NCBI GenBank assembly: GCA_037178975.1
Contig: JASJZH010000006.1
Location: forward strand, 2,542,001-2,606,000
DNA length: 64,000 nt
DNA from: Oscheius tipulae
Taxonomy: Eukaryota > Nematoda > Chromadorea > Rhabditida > Rhabditidae
Reading direction: 5' to 3'
Positions 47,060 to 60,027 of the stretch are shown in pieces (positions within the stretch are counted from its first letter, which is position 1; every line of letters starts with the position of its first letter). The notes beneath the pieces are model-generated. The model searched no databases, was not told the DNA's origin, and worked only from the letters and a program-made list of their open reading frames with translations. The translations under genes and the position numbers were made by a program.

Positions 47060-47872
47060 ATGATGGGCGTTGTCCCTACCGTAGATTTCGAAGAAACAAA
47101 GAACACTGTAAAAATCAAGGCATTGTTCAGTATTTCTTGCAGAAACAGCATTTGTGTCACCAGTTAGTGAAGCCGAAAAAGGTAGGAATGAAGAGTAACT
47201 GACCACTTTGCGAACTGTTCTTTGATTCTTCAAACTTGGCGGAATTTTGGTCGCTGATGTTAACTATGTGGTCTGCAGTTTAAGCAGTAATACAGCCAAG
47301 TAAGCTGTTCAATAGACTCTATAAGGCCATATTTCATAACAATATTCTTTTCACTTATTGCAGCAGTTATTCTATTGTTTTTTTTACATTTCAATTCAAT
47401 CCGTGATTGGAATGGGAAACATTTTTACTTTGACTAAAGTCAACTGCCTTTTAGATCTCTTCCAGTAGCTAGGCTTAATGGGAGCAAGGGCCTCGTTTTG
47501 TTACTTTAGGCATTGTTCGTCCTATTCAAGAAAACTCATTTCCATCGTGCTGTCCAGTTGCAAACCGATCAAATCGATCATCTTCTAATCCGCCTACGGT
47601 ACTTTCGAAGCAAACAACGTGGACCGAACTCGTTATTCCGGAGATCTCCGTCCGACGTTTAATTGAAATCTACGATGTTGCTCTCGACCGTCGCCCCCTC
47701 AGTCTTGTGTCTTGGCTCAAATGGTTGGTTTGGCTCTGTCGGTAAGAGAGATTTCTCTTTCTCTCCTCCCACTCATTGAGATAATCACCGCGCCTAATCA
47801 CAGCCTTACAGTTTTCGTCGTCTCAACCGACATATTCTATCAACAGGGCTCGAATTATCAAGACCAATTTGA
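47060..47872 (+). CDS. Small unknown protein gene, five short exons
   Basis: Exons 47060-47107, 47143-47181, 47455-47464 (10-nt microexon), 47510-47741 and 47812-47872 give 129 aa. It begins MMGVVPTVDFEETKNT, has a Ser/Asn-rich middle and then TTWTELVIPEISVRRLIEI, YDVALDRRPLSLVSWLKWL and a basic end. The 232-nt exon is open only in this frame, has coding-like codon use and good sites at both ends (ctttag|GC and CG|gtaaga). The first two exons have equally clean sites (ACT|gtaaaa, ttgcag|AAA, AAG|gtagga). The microexon is needed for phase, so the middle is the weak part. The last acceptor could instead be the caacag at 47841-47846, changing the C-terminus. A ttttag 21 nt before the ATG could be an SL site. 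I do not recognise the family. Confidence 0.45.
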
Positions 47873-48970
47873 AAGGGATTTTGTCTTAAGAGGTGAAATC
47901 TTGACAAGATTCTTGCTAAACAGTTGTATCAAAATTGACCTATGATACTAGTCCACTGTCACAAGTTCTCCAGAGGGCACGTGAGTAGACTTCAAAACCG
48001 AAATACTGAAATGTCAAAAAGAGGAGGCTAACGTAGTTAAAGAAATAGAGGAAATATCCAGTAGGTCGTATCTTCCAACCTCTGCCACCGAAAGTGTTGG
48101 AGCTTGAAACTGTTCTGTCTCATGAATGGATTAAAGAGCTAGAGACTGCTCTTTCACTAGCATGTGATGGAGCGTTTGAACAGAACTAACTCACTGCCCC
48201 AGAACATACGTAGACTGTCTTACCACGATGACTCAGTTTTTGCATAGAACCGGTGCTTGGACCTTTGCAATTTTCGCGTTCTTATCACTTCCATATACAT
48301 CAACATGCCGATATTCTAAAGATGACGCCGTGAGATCGAATAAAATTCACTTCTTGGAGGTCGTAGAACAAGCTTCAACATATCTTTTCTTGTTTATGTC
48401 TAATAATGTTCCACCGATGTTTCAAACCTGCACAAACTGCCAGATGGGTGCGCTTAGACTATTTATAAACAATCGAAGTTCAATTTTCTTGCCAACCCAA
48501 TCTTGAACGAGGCTGTTCACGTGTCTTTCCTCCAGACAACGATTAAAGAGCGTAGGTGGATTTGACTGAGATACCGAAACGGATCTTTGAAACATAATGA
48601 TAAGTTGGCGCGATAGGAGTGATAATATAAACACTGCGGGGACCTGATTTTGGTTAATTTCTCTAATCAAAGCCCTAAAAAGTGTGAAAGTGTGAACAGT
48701 TAGTGTCTAGTACGTCCTTCCACTCAACAACACATATCCAGCAATTGCGGAGGGTTTATAAACACCAATTTTATCCCGTTCACCTCGGCTTGTTTGAAAA
48801 CAGTAATTATTTTGAGAAAGCTCAAGAACTTTATCAAATTTATTACAAAATAAAAGAAAAGCAAAACGAGGATGCTGTTGCAAACTACATCGGGTAGGAG
48901 AGCAACATTCTCGCAGACCCGTTGTGAACTATTAGCACATCTCCGCTTCATACACGAGACGGGGCTATTG
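47873..48970. other. Convergent intergenic region
   Basis: About 1.1 kb. A 92-codon open frame at 48228-48506 (plus, MTQFLHRTGAWTFAIFAFL) has a hydrophobic start but no further support. Confidence 0.4.
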
Positions 48971-50435
48971 TCAGAATTCGACATCGTTCCAGAAATCCAC
49001 TTCATCCTTAGAACTGTATGGCTCTTCCTTTTGCACTTCCACTGGCAGAGAGTCTTCTCTCTGAACGTTCTGCTTGAAAACATACTTAAAGCGGATACCA
49101 TGATTCCATTACTGATGTCGTCCCACCAAGAAGCCTGCTGCCGTGGCATTTTTCCTCCTCTTCCAACAGACGGTAGCCGGCTTAGCTTTTGTGGCCGCGA
49201 GTATGGTGACGAAGATAACCGCAGGCTGTCGAGTTTCAGTGAAAGAATGGAGGCTTGGCGACTACGTAACCGACTAAAAAAACTGATTCAAAGCTGAATA
49301 GGAACTCTAACCTTGGTGATCGTGTTGGTGTAGATGGCTCCGATGCATCAGTTTCTTGTGAAGAGGAGAAATCGTAGTTGAATGATTCCTGTGATGACGA
49401 AAAGCCGCAAGAGAACGATCCTCCACTGTCAGATGGCGTATGTGAAGATCCTGAAGTTGACAAAATGATGTGCAGTACTAAGAAAAGCTAGCCTTCCCGG
49501 GCAAATACAGTAAGTAAAACAAAAACCGGGGGTAAAAAGTTTGGTTCTGGTTCCACACTGTTCTTTTGTGAAGTAAACAAGCAAGCAAGAAACCCTAGAG
49601 CCCTACTTTGATTCAAAACATAGCTATCACCTCCATTGTCACCGCTCCAAAGGTTGGGAAACAAGTTAACATGTAATACTACTAAAAAAATATAAAGGCC
49701 TAATAAAAAATAGGACACTCACTGGAACAGTCCTCGTCTTCGTCTGCGTTGTTCCAGCCGCAAAGCTCAAGTAGCTCTTTCATCATATCTTCTTGGCTCA
49801 GCTTGCCGGACTCTCTATAGAAATAGCATTGCGAAATAACGATTGAAACTCACAATGCCATTTCAAGTTCTTTGTCGTGAAGATCTTCGCCAGCGGTCTG
49901 CTCTATGCTCTTCTGCGACTCATATGTGTGTCGCTCGTTTCGAGTCAAGTTGAACGTGACCACCTGAATACGCTTGTTTTAATAATGTACATAAGACTAA
50001 GTTAGTATGTAACTACTCACTTCTTCGTGTAGATCAAGCTCAAACCACATAGAATGGTATTTACGCATTGGGCTTGTTCTAACGAGCTTCGCGACTATCA
50101 AAGAAGTCAACGCATGCTAGAGGCTGCGGTAGTAATGCAGTGTGAGGTAAAGGTCAGAGACAGGTACCGGTAAACAGCTGAGGGTCAGGGCGACCTCAAT
50201 CTATCCAAGACGAATGCTGTCCATATCACAGTGGGTAGTTGTTTGTTCGCTAGTATCTCAGGAACACATTCCATAAACTGACCTTTTTCTTAGAACTGCT
50301 AGATAAAACGGTGTGCACTGCGGAATCCGACCGAACGAGGGACATCGGCTTACGTCCCTTCGTCTGGAAAAACATTGATTGAAGAAGTCAAATTCAAAAT
50401 AGTCATGAAGCTACTTGGACATACTTTACCTTCAT
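48971..50435 (-). CDS. Unknown Ser-rich protein with acidic C-terminus
   Basis: Exons 50435-50430, 50363-50283, 50116-50021, 49963-49854, 49814-49723, 49450-49312, 49273-49099 and 49069-48971 give 265 aa in phase. The start MKTKGRKPMSLVRSDS is basic. A conserved-looking core follows: SPMRKYHSMWFELDLHEE, VVTFNLTRNERHTYESQ, EDLHDKELEMALESG and EDMMKELLELCGWN. Then come near-repeats SCGFSSSQESFNYDFSSSQE, a STPTRSPSRLRSRQASI segment rich in Ser-Pro/Thr-Pro and RS sites, and an acidic end (QREDSLPVEVQKEEPYSSK...DFWNDVEF). No signal peptide, membrane helix or known domain; a nuclear or cytoplasmic regulator is possible. The two-codon first exon is uncertain: an internal ATG at 50351 follows a tttttccag acceptor and could be the start. 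The last intron, at 29 nt, is shorter than the others and should be verified. Confidence 0.6.
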
Positions 50436-51724
50436 TTCGGTAGGTTAATATTGTTCGAAATAAAGATTAGTTAGCAACAAAGAGAATGACAGACAGGCCT
50501 GTTTGTAATGAGAACGGCTGCGGATTCGTACAGTGCTTTTGGCGGGAGCTGATAAGGAAGAAAGTGGCAGATGGAAAACTGCCAAGAAGGGTGCTTATGT
50601 GAGCTATACACAAGCCCAAAAGTAAGTTTACAATTAACTTTAGAATGTCCTTGCCTGTAACAAGGGCACGTTTGCTGAAAAAGATAGAAAACTGAAATTA
50701 ATTCGCACTAAATAATCTCTTGAGAAAAGTGTCTAAAGAAAGCGATGTCTTCGTGAAAGTAAGCCGGTAAGCAAGTGTGTGACATTGGCACCAGATGGCC
50801 TTTTTACTCGGGGTTAGCGTGGGGTGGCTATAGTGCCATTTTCATTGCAATGGGGCGCGCGATCCTATGCGATAAACGGTAAAACAATTCAAAAGCCACA
50901 TTTAACAAAACCAAGCGTCTAAAGTCAAGTCAAGTTCTTTTTGCAAATATTGGTTAGCTAATAGCGACAAAGTGCTACTCGTTACGGGTCAGCAGGAAAA
51001 GCGTGAAGGAACGATAGAATAGAGGAATGAAACTACCTTATCAACTGAGTTTTTTCCAAACAATAGTTATGAAACATTAGAGAAAACGATGATAACGAAA
51101 GAACACCGTGAATCAATGGCCTACGGCTGGTGGATGTCAAAAAGATGTGGCGAAATCGGCTGTAATAACAGGACGAGGTGACCTTCCTGCGCACCTGAGC
51201 ATTATTCGTTTGGTTGTCCTCAACCACGAGGGCAGGGAACCACTATGCCTCTTTACGGTACCCATTCAAACAAGCACAATGGAGCGCACGATATATCCTA
51301 ATCGATTTACAACTAAGAGGAGTATTGAAAATTATCGATATGGCTGTTGTTTTCAAATGATTACAAGGACTAGACAATATACAAGATCTGGAATCACAAG
51401 TCGAAATTGTAGCCGTGTTGTGGGAGCAAAGAAAGTAGAAGACGGTGTTTATCCTCGGAGGAAGTATTTCTGAAATTGAAACATTAAGAATCATTTTAAA
51501 ATGGACAAAGGGTAATCTGTTCGAACATTCACAACATGCACTATCTTCAAACACAACACAGGTAATCGGGAGAGAAAAAAGCATTGCAAAACGTAAGTAA
51601 TTCTCACCCAAACTCAATGGAAAAAGATATACTGAAAGAAGAGAAATTATCTAGGGTTTTGGGGAAGACAGCACACTGTTTCTAAGGGTTTTGTGCGGGT
51701 AGTGAGGGTTGAGAAACTAGTGGG
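50436..51724. other. Intergenic, nothing recognised
   Basis: About 1.3 kb between two minus-strand genes. The overlapping open frames at 51033-51617 on both strands lack motifs and splice support. Confidence 0.45.
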
Positions 51725-53741
<2,017 letters not shown>

Positions 53742-54064
53742 GGTTTCGTTAGTTTCACCACTGAGCTTGACTGCTTCTCTAAAATGGAACGGTCATTAAA
53801 TCAGCCAGAAAAAACGGAGTGGTCAGAACAAAGGCACGACCTTGTAGCTTTACTCTAAACGGACCAAATGCTAGATAGTGGTGCGGTGGGCAAGAGAGGG
53901 TGTGCTGATAAATGTGAGCAACTAGACTCGAGTCTGCATTCTGCGGGCCGCAAAACATGAGCACAGCTCAAAGTTCGCTAGAGAGAAGTCAATGACAAGA
54001 AGAGACAAGAATAGGGCAAACGATACATGTACGAGCAGCAAAAAGGCTGTTCGGTGAACAAGAA
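53742..54064. other. Upstream region of the aldehyde dehydrogenase gene
   Basis: Holds a short 5'-UTR stretch with a ccattttag acceptor about 45 nt before the ATG, then unassigned sequence up to the transposon. Confidence 0.45.
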
Positions 54065-54502
54065 GCGAATTTGGTAATAAATCGGCAAGGGGCCCCTCGT
54101 TCAAGCGTGTTTTCGCGCGCATTTTTCAATTCGGCGGGAGTTTCTGCTTTTCTTCTCTTCACCGAGCTCTTTATTTCCAGGTAGAGTCTCTTCCAATAAT
54201 TTGATAGGTTTACTCGTGATGGGACCCCTCTTCACAACGAGTCTGACAGTCTTTTGGCTCCAATCGTCCGTTGAACATACCTTTTTTATAATTTTTGGTT
54301 TCAATAAAGCATTTTCTTATCTATTTACTCAGTTACTCCTATTTATTTAAACTTCATGAAAAAAAGCAGAAATGAGGAAGAAAGCGACGAAAAAAACATA
54401 GAGCTCGGTAAAGAGAAGAAAAGTGAAAAACTCGCCGAATTGAAAAATGCGCGCGAAAACGTTGAACGAGGGGGCAGCCTGCTGAACTATTACCGCGAAT
54501 TT
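54065..54502. mobile_element. MITE: 422-bp element with ~95-nt terminal inverted repeats and 8-bp target duplication
   Basis: The element proper is 54073-54494. Its left end (54073-54171) and the reverse complement of its right end (about 54400-54494) align over about 95 nt with few differences. Both begin GGTAATA and share CCCTCGTTCAA, TTTTCGCGCGCATTTTTC, AATTCGGCG, TTTTCTTCTCTT and ACCGAGCTCT. It is flanked by a perfect direct repeat GCGAATTT (54065-54072 and 54495-54502), the signature of an 8-bp target-site duplication. The 228-nt centre has no transposase. An 8-bp duplication with long repeats starting GG is compatible with Merlin-type elements; hAT also makes 8-bp duplications but usually starts CA. 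It sits about 330 bp upstream of the aldehyde dehydrogenase ATG. Confidence 0.85.
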
Positions 54503-55422
54503 GATTGATTGTATAGCGCTGTGAACGCGGTTAAAGCTACTTCTGTGTTATCAAATTCTTCTTATCGATGAATGAAGAATGTTTCCGAAACATGAAACGA
54601 GAAAACGAAACATTGATAAAACTCAAAATTCAAACTAACCCATTTGAAGGAACAACTTTAGCGGGTGACATGTTTAGAAAAACAGTTTTGCTATCCAGGG
54701 AGAGCATCTAGTGCTGAGATTATGTACGCAAGCCTACTTCTCCATATTAAACGGCAGATGTACTGGGAAGTCAATGCGATCAGAGATGATGTTTTGACGT
54801 GAAAATGAGAAAATGCACCTGGATGGAGGAACAAAAGTGAAAACATGTCTTTTCACATGTCTTGCTGAGAACAAAAAAACTTTTGCATAAATGAATATAT
54901 ACTCAATGGTGGAAGAGTCGCATACTATCAAAATAGCTCAAACATGTGTTCATACTCTTTAGCTCGTAAACGCCGGGCAGTGGATCACCGCGAGAACTGA
55001 CTGACCTCGCGTCCTGTTGTCACAGCTACACTACAAAGTTCATTTTCGCTTTTTCCATTCAGGGGTTGTGCCATAACAGGTTTCTAGCCATTGCCAAATA
55101 AAACTACAAAACTTAGGAGAAAACACTGTTCAAACTTTTAAATGTTGAAAACTGCAAATGCTGAATTTGGTTGGCAAATGCCTGGACGATTATAGCAGTC
55201 GACAACTCTATTTGAGTAAAAACTTGTTGTCTCATCGCCTGTTTTGACGTTGGAACTGTCAGTCTTTTGGAGGCGGGTTGTGACCTTGACAATTGTGGAT
55301 TTCCAGACTATTGTCTATCGATCTGATAAGATAGGACCGCCAACTCCGTGCTCTCTTTCAGTTTCTTTTGACAGCTGTAACTGTCCTCTTTTTCATTAAA
55401 ATAGAACATTTGCAGGGTAAAA
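54503..55422. other. Intergenic between the MITE and cytochrome b5 reductase
   Basis: About 0.9 kb, AT-rich. The minus-strand open frame at 54734-54931 has no support. A catttgcag acceptor lies seven bases before the next ATG. Confidence 0.45.
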
Positions 55423-56664
55423 ATGGTAGAGAACTCGACAATCTACTCGACAGCAGCTGTAGTTGCTATTTCTAGCATCGGTCTGTACTTTTTCTTGAAG
55501 TGCAAAGGAAAATGCCCCTTCTCGTGTGCGGTAATCTTAGTTTTATTTCTTTTTCAAGTAAGCTTTCTAGAAGAAATCTCTGGTGACCCTGGTCAATGAG
55601 GAGGAGAAGTATGCTCTTCCATTGGTGGAGAAAATAGAGGTATCTTTGTCCTTTTTCCCTGCTTCAGCTAGTATTTCAGGTCAGCCATGACACAAGAAAG
55701 TTTAAATTCAAACTGCCAACAGATCAGCATATTCTCGGACTTCCTATCGGACAACACGTCTATCTTAGTGCAAAGGTTTGTATGCCTAATTTCCTTTGTT
55801 GCATTTTTATCAAATACTGGAAACAGGAAGAATATAACACGCGTCCGTTTTCAGGTTGATGGAAAACTGGTCGTCCGGCCGTATACTCCCATTTCCAGCG
55901 ACGATGACAAGGGATTCGTGGAGCTTATGATCAAGGTCCATTTATCTACAGCATTTTCAAGCGTTTTTTTCTAGGTCTACTTCCGTGACGTGCATCCCAA
56001 GTTTCCTGATGGTGGAAAAATGAGCCAACATCTTGAATCTCTTAAAATTGGTGATACCATCGATTTCCGCGGACCTCAAGGGCTTATTGTCTACAAGGGA
56101 CACGGAAAGTTCCACGTTCGCCCGGATAAAAAGACGGTGCCGAAGGAGCGAGTCTTCAAGAAGGTCTCCATGATTGCCGGTGGAACTGGAATCACCCCTA
56201 TGCTACAGGTAGAGCGTGATTTTTTTCCCGTAGTATAGAAAATTTCAGATTGTTGACGCTATTCTCAAGGACGAGACAGATCAGACTGAGATCAGTATGC
56301 TCTTTGCCAACCAGTCAGAGCCCGATATCCTGTGCAGGTAAAACAGTTTCAAGTTTCCTTTTTAACGTATTTCTAGAGAGGAGCTTGACCGTCTGGCTGC
56401 CAACTTCCCCAAGCGATTCAAGGTTTGGTACACCGTCGATCGTCCTCCCGCGAACTGGGCTTTCTCCAGCGGATTCATCAATGACGCCATGATTAAGGTG
56501 GTATATTTTGTTACGTTTTTGATAAGATACAATAGGAACATCTCTTTGCTCCCAGCGAGGAAAACGTCGTCCTGCTCTGTGGGCCTCCTCCAATGATCAG
56601 CTTTGCCTGTACTCCTAATCTGGACAAGCTCGCCTATGATCCCAATAACCGCTTTGCCTTCTAA
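55423..56664 (+). CDS. NADH-cytochrome b5 reductase (CYB5R3-like)
   Basis: Eight exons: 55423-55530, 55571-55639, 55680-55775, 55855-55935, 55975-56208, 56249-56337, 56377-56497 and 56536-56664, giving 308 aa (human CYB5R3 has 301). An N-terminal helix ([19 protein letters not shown]) anchors it to the ER or outer mitochondrial membrane. FAD-binding motif [11 protein letters not shown], the [14 protein letters not shown] segment, the [14 protein letters not shown]-binding loop, CGPPPM and the C-terminal FAF are all present, so it should be active. It passes electrons from NADH to cytochrome b5 for fatty-acid desaturation, elongation and some P450 reactions. The ATG follows a catttgcag acceptor by seven bases. 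It converges with the ground-like gene, the 3' ends being about 110 bp apart. Confidence 0.95.
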
Positions 56665-56775
56665 AAGTTATATGATTCTAGAGTTTTTGTTTGCTGCCAG
56701 GTTAAAGATTGTCGAACGAGGTTTATTGCTCACACTACCCGTGACATCAATAGAATATGACAAAATGCAGGAGGT

Positions 56776-58802
56776 CTACGGCTGGAAGAAGGCGAAACAT
56801 GTAAGAGGGGACTTTCTGTGTTCACAATAGATGGGAGAAGTGACTACAATATAAGAAAACGAGTGTCGTGAACAGATGACATCTAGAGAGAGCCCTGGGA
56901 ACTCTGCCGTCGCTTCAGCATAAATCAGTTGCTTGGACACTGGGGCTGATACAGTCATCTTAGCCTCCATGATTTCCTTCAACTTCTCGCTGTTACATTT
57001 GAAGGTATTACTGTCCGGAACTTGAGATCTTTTAGCTGGTCTAGCATCCTGAAAACACAACTAATAGCGTGTATTAGTTATGAAACCGTCGTTGTTTCCG
57101 TAATCTCTGTAGGATCTATAGTTCTTTCGACAGAGCGCAACTTCTTGTATCCAGAAGGATCTTCACTTCCTTCTTCAGCAGCTGTATCCTCCTCTAAAAC
57201 TGTTATTTTGGCTGTAAACTGAATACAACACCTCCTTTCTCTTCGGAAGCATAATCTTCCGTTGATGCTATTGGCTCTGGAGCAGGTGCCATTTCTTCCG
57301 CCTTTCTCGGCTCAGCGTCCTTGTAGTCGTAACCCGATTGGCTGATTTTGTCCTCCTTTGAAGTACCTTCCCCTCTTGTCAACGTTTTATATTCTGGAAC
57401 GAACTTATTACGGACAGAATTTCCTTACGTTGAGCTGCAGCTTTGAGAGTCTCGTCAGGCACCCTAAAATTTCTAACGTTTGTTCTCATCAATGAAACGA
57501 CTTACATTGCTTTTGCAGGCGACAAAGACCCCAGAGCATACTCCATAGTTTTTGGTTCCGGCTTCACTTCCTAGAAAAGGAAATAACTATTACACTTTTC
57601 CACACCTCGACTTCATTCTCATCGGTCTCTTGGAGTGCTGGTGGAATTCTGTCAGTAGTGACGTAACTAACCGTCGGGAGCTGAAATTAAGTAGTTTCCA
57701 CGAGAGGCTAATACTCACAGTAACGTGATTGACTGATATTGCTTTGAAGTCCAAACGTGGAACGGACGCAGTAACTTGTTGTTGTTCCTGCGTCTCTTCC
57801 TGATCCTCATAAGATTCCTCGATAGATTTCACAATATCCTCCGGACTATGTTTCTCCGCAATGGAAAATGACTGCAAAATGAGCTTTTCAAGTTAATATC
57901 TCTTACAATGTCGTTGTTCGTCCGTTTTTCCTGACCATAGTTGGTACGCACTTCTTGCGGTGCCGTTGCATAATTCGTATTCTAAGACGACCTGGTTTAA
58001 TTAGCGAAAAATATGCGAACCTTTTGAGAGTCGTCTGGCTGGACGGCTGTCTGCACAACTACAGATGATGACTGCTCAGGCGGAATAAGTCTGGACATGG
58101 CAGCTTGTAAAAAAAAAAGATCCAGACCACCTACCGGACTTCGTCCGTGCGTGTCGTCTCTGAGGAATAGCTCGCTGCAGCAGGTTGTTCAGCTGAGACA
58201 AATGTTGCTGGTAGAGGGTTCTGAAAAGCACTGTTTGTTGTGTAGCCATAAACGTTTACTTGATTTTCAAAAGCGGGGGCAGGAGCCATTCCAGGAGTCT
58301 GGGGCTGATATCCAGACTGAGCGTTGTTATCCGCAGTGGCATAGCTGTCGACGTATCTTGTAGGAGCAGGTGGAACATACGCTCTGAATACAACATGGTA
58401 AAATACAGGCAAATTAGTACGGCGGCGGTTGTTGTTGCGCGTAACCAAACTGTGGAAGTTGACGAGCATAATTGGCTTGTTGTTGGTAAATGTAGTTGTT
58501 CTGGTAAGCTTGAGCTCCTGAAAACCCTGGTCAGCTTGAAAACGAGTCGCTTACCATAGTTTGGTTGCGCGTATTGCTGCTGGTTAAGGCTTTGAGCAAA
58601 TGCTTGCTGTTGGCATGCCATCGTCTGACCGGCACACATTAGTCGACATCCGAAGTTTATGGGTGGAGGAGCTGAACAGCTCGAAGAGCACGAACATCCT
58701 TAATTAGGAGGTCACAGTGTTAAAATACGCTCTACCACCGCCTCCCAAGTCGAAAAACAGGCCAAAGATTGCTGGCAGAGATGCCAAGAAGAAAAGCAGC
58801 AT
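56776..58802 (-). CDS. Ground-like (hedgehog-related) secreted protein with a long acidic linker
   Basis: Fourteen exons keep phase: 58802-58736, 58698-58555, 58517-58421, 58383-58260, 58220-58135, 58090-58021, 57981-57907, 57871-57719, 57680-57606, 57570-57506, 57463-57429, 57393-57232, 57199-57087 and 57048-56776. The product has 512 aa. A signal peptide (MLLFFLASLPAIFGLFF) is followed by a Cys/Gly/Ser-rich segment (GGGGCSCSSSCSAPPP), a Gln/Tyr/Pro-rich part and about 280 residues rich in Glu, Thr and Ser. The last exon (423-512) encodes a ground-like domain: FKCNSEKLKEIMEAKMT, SKQLIYAEA, LDVICSRHSFSYIVVTS and YCEHRKSPLTCFAFFQP, with the expected C...C...YC...C pattern. Such nematode-specific extracellular proteins are linked to cuticle and molting. 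The 39 nt at 58221-58259 are either an intron or in-frame coding sequence. Intron 1 ends attaag. Confidence 0.82.
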
Positions 58803-60027
58803 GTGGTAGCCCGTGAACCTGAAGCTTGAACCGTAGAAGAAAATTGTGAGGGTTTCAAATTCCAGTCATTGACCGCCGACTAGACAGACGAGGTAATTAC
58901 TCAAAACGCTATGACTATACAGCTAGCGTAGTTCACTGAGAGTATTTGCGCGCGAAGAAACGCAAGTTGGGTAAGGTGTTTGGGCCACCAATTCTGCCTA
59001 AACGTACCGAGTACTAAAAACTGATGATCTCTGTAGCTACTTTTTTACACAAGTCTCAAATGGATTTGTGTTCAAAATTTTACGGTACACGTACATATCG
59101 ATGCTCTTTTTCCTTGCGCAATCATTGAGCAATGAAGTGAAAATGCGCTAGAAACGGTGTGAATGTTCAAATTGTTCTTGTTAATCATTAATGTTCCATA
59201 GAACAACACTAATACTTCTGCTTGTCAAAAGAACTAACATCGTGGGAGTAAATTTCAGAAAAGATACCAGTTATGTGGAATAGTCTCAAGATCAATCTAG
59301 AAAGAAGTTTAAGGGCTGCATACATAACGAGAATATGAATGTGAACGATGTCTGGTAAATGTTATAAGACTGGGAATCCTTGGAAGGCAAGCTGTTATGC
59401 CTCTTTTCTGCCGAATTGTTTTAGGCTAGACAACGAGGTATAACTGGTACTGGTGATTACGGCACAGCTGGTGATCTCGAAGAAAGCGATTCACACACGG
59501 CACGATACAATTATTCAAGCAGGTTTTCGACACTACCAGGATCTGAGTCAAAACTGAGAGAGATGTAATAAGCCAGGCATGAGACTGTCGGACCTGGTTC
59601 AATTGAACTCTTGCGTCTTCGGGAGAAGCCAACTAGCCCAACTACCCTTTGAGCTATTGGATGACTGGTCGCTTCGATTGCGGTTCATGTTCCGGCAGCC
59701 AGAAGATCGGCAATTATAAATCCACACTGAGGGGGTCAGTGTCTCGCTAATTGTTTTGGCTTTAAGAGCCATCGTTCGGTAACCGGCAGCACCAGAATTA
59801 CACGGTTCTTTTCAGACCATAAAGGTTGTGATCAGCGGGTGCATCACGTTGCCTTTAAGAAGATTCACTGAACTGAGACGAAATCACGCCCAGGCAAGTA
59901 TAGCTTGAGCAGTCTCTGCTCAAGAACCCGGTAATACGGCCTTCGTTCTCTTCAATTGAGTTTCGCTTATACACAAACAATTCGGCACTATTAAATTGTG
60001 TTCGTTTAACGAAAGGAACAAACAACT
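58803..60027. other. Divergent intergenic region
   Basis: About 1.2 kb. A gcttcag acceptor 19 nt before the ground-like ATG may be its SL site. Short palindrome GAGCAGTCTCTGCTC near 59908-59922. No gene supported. Confidence 0.45.

Noticed and set aside
48228-48506. 92-codon frame with a hydrophobic N-terminus
   Set aside because: Could mimic a signal peptide, but the remainder has no pattern and no promoter or acceptor was seen.
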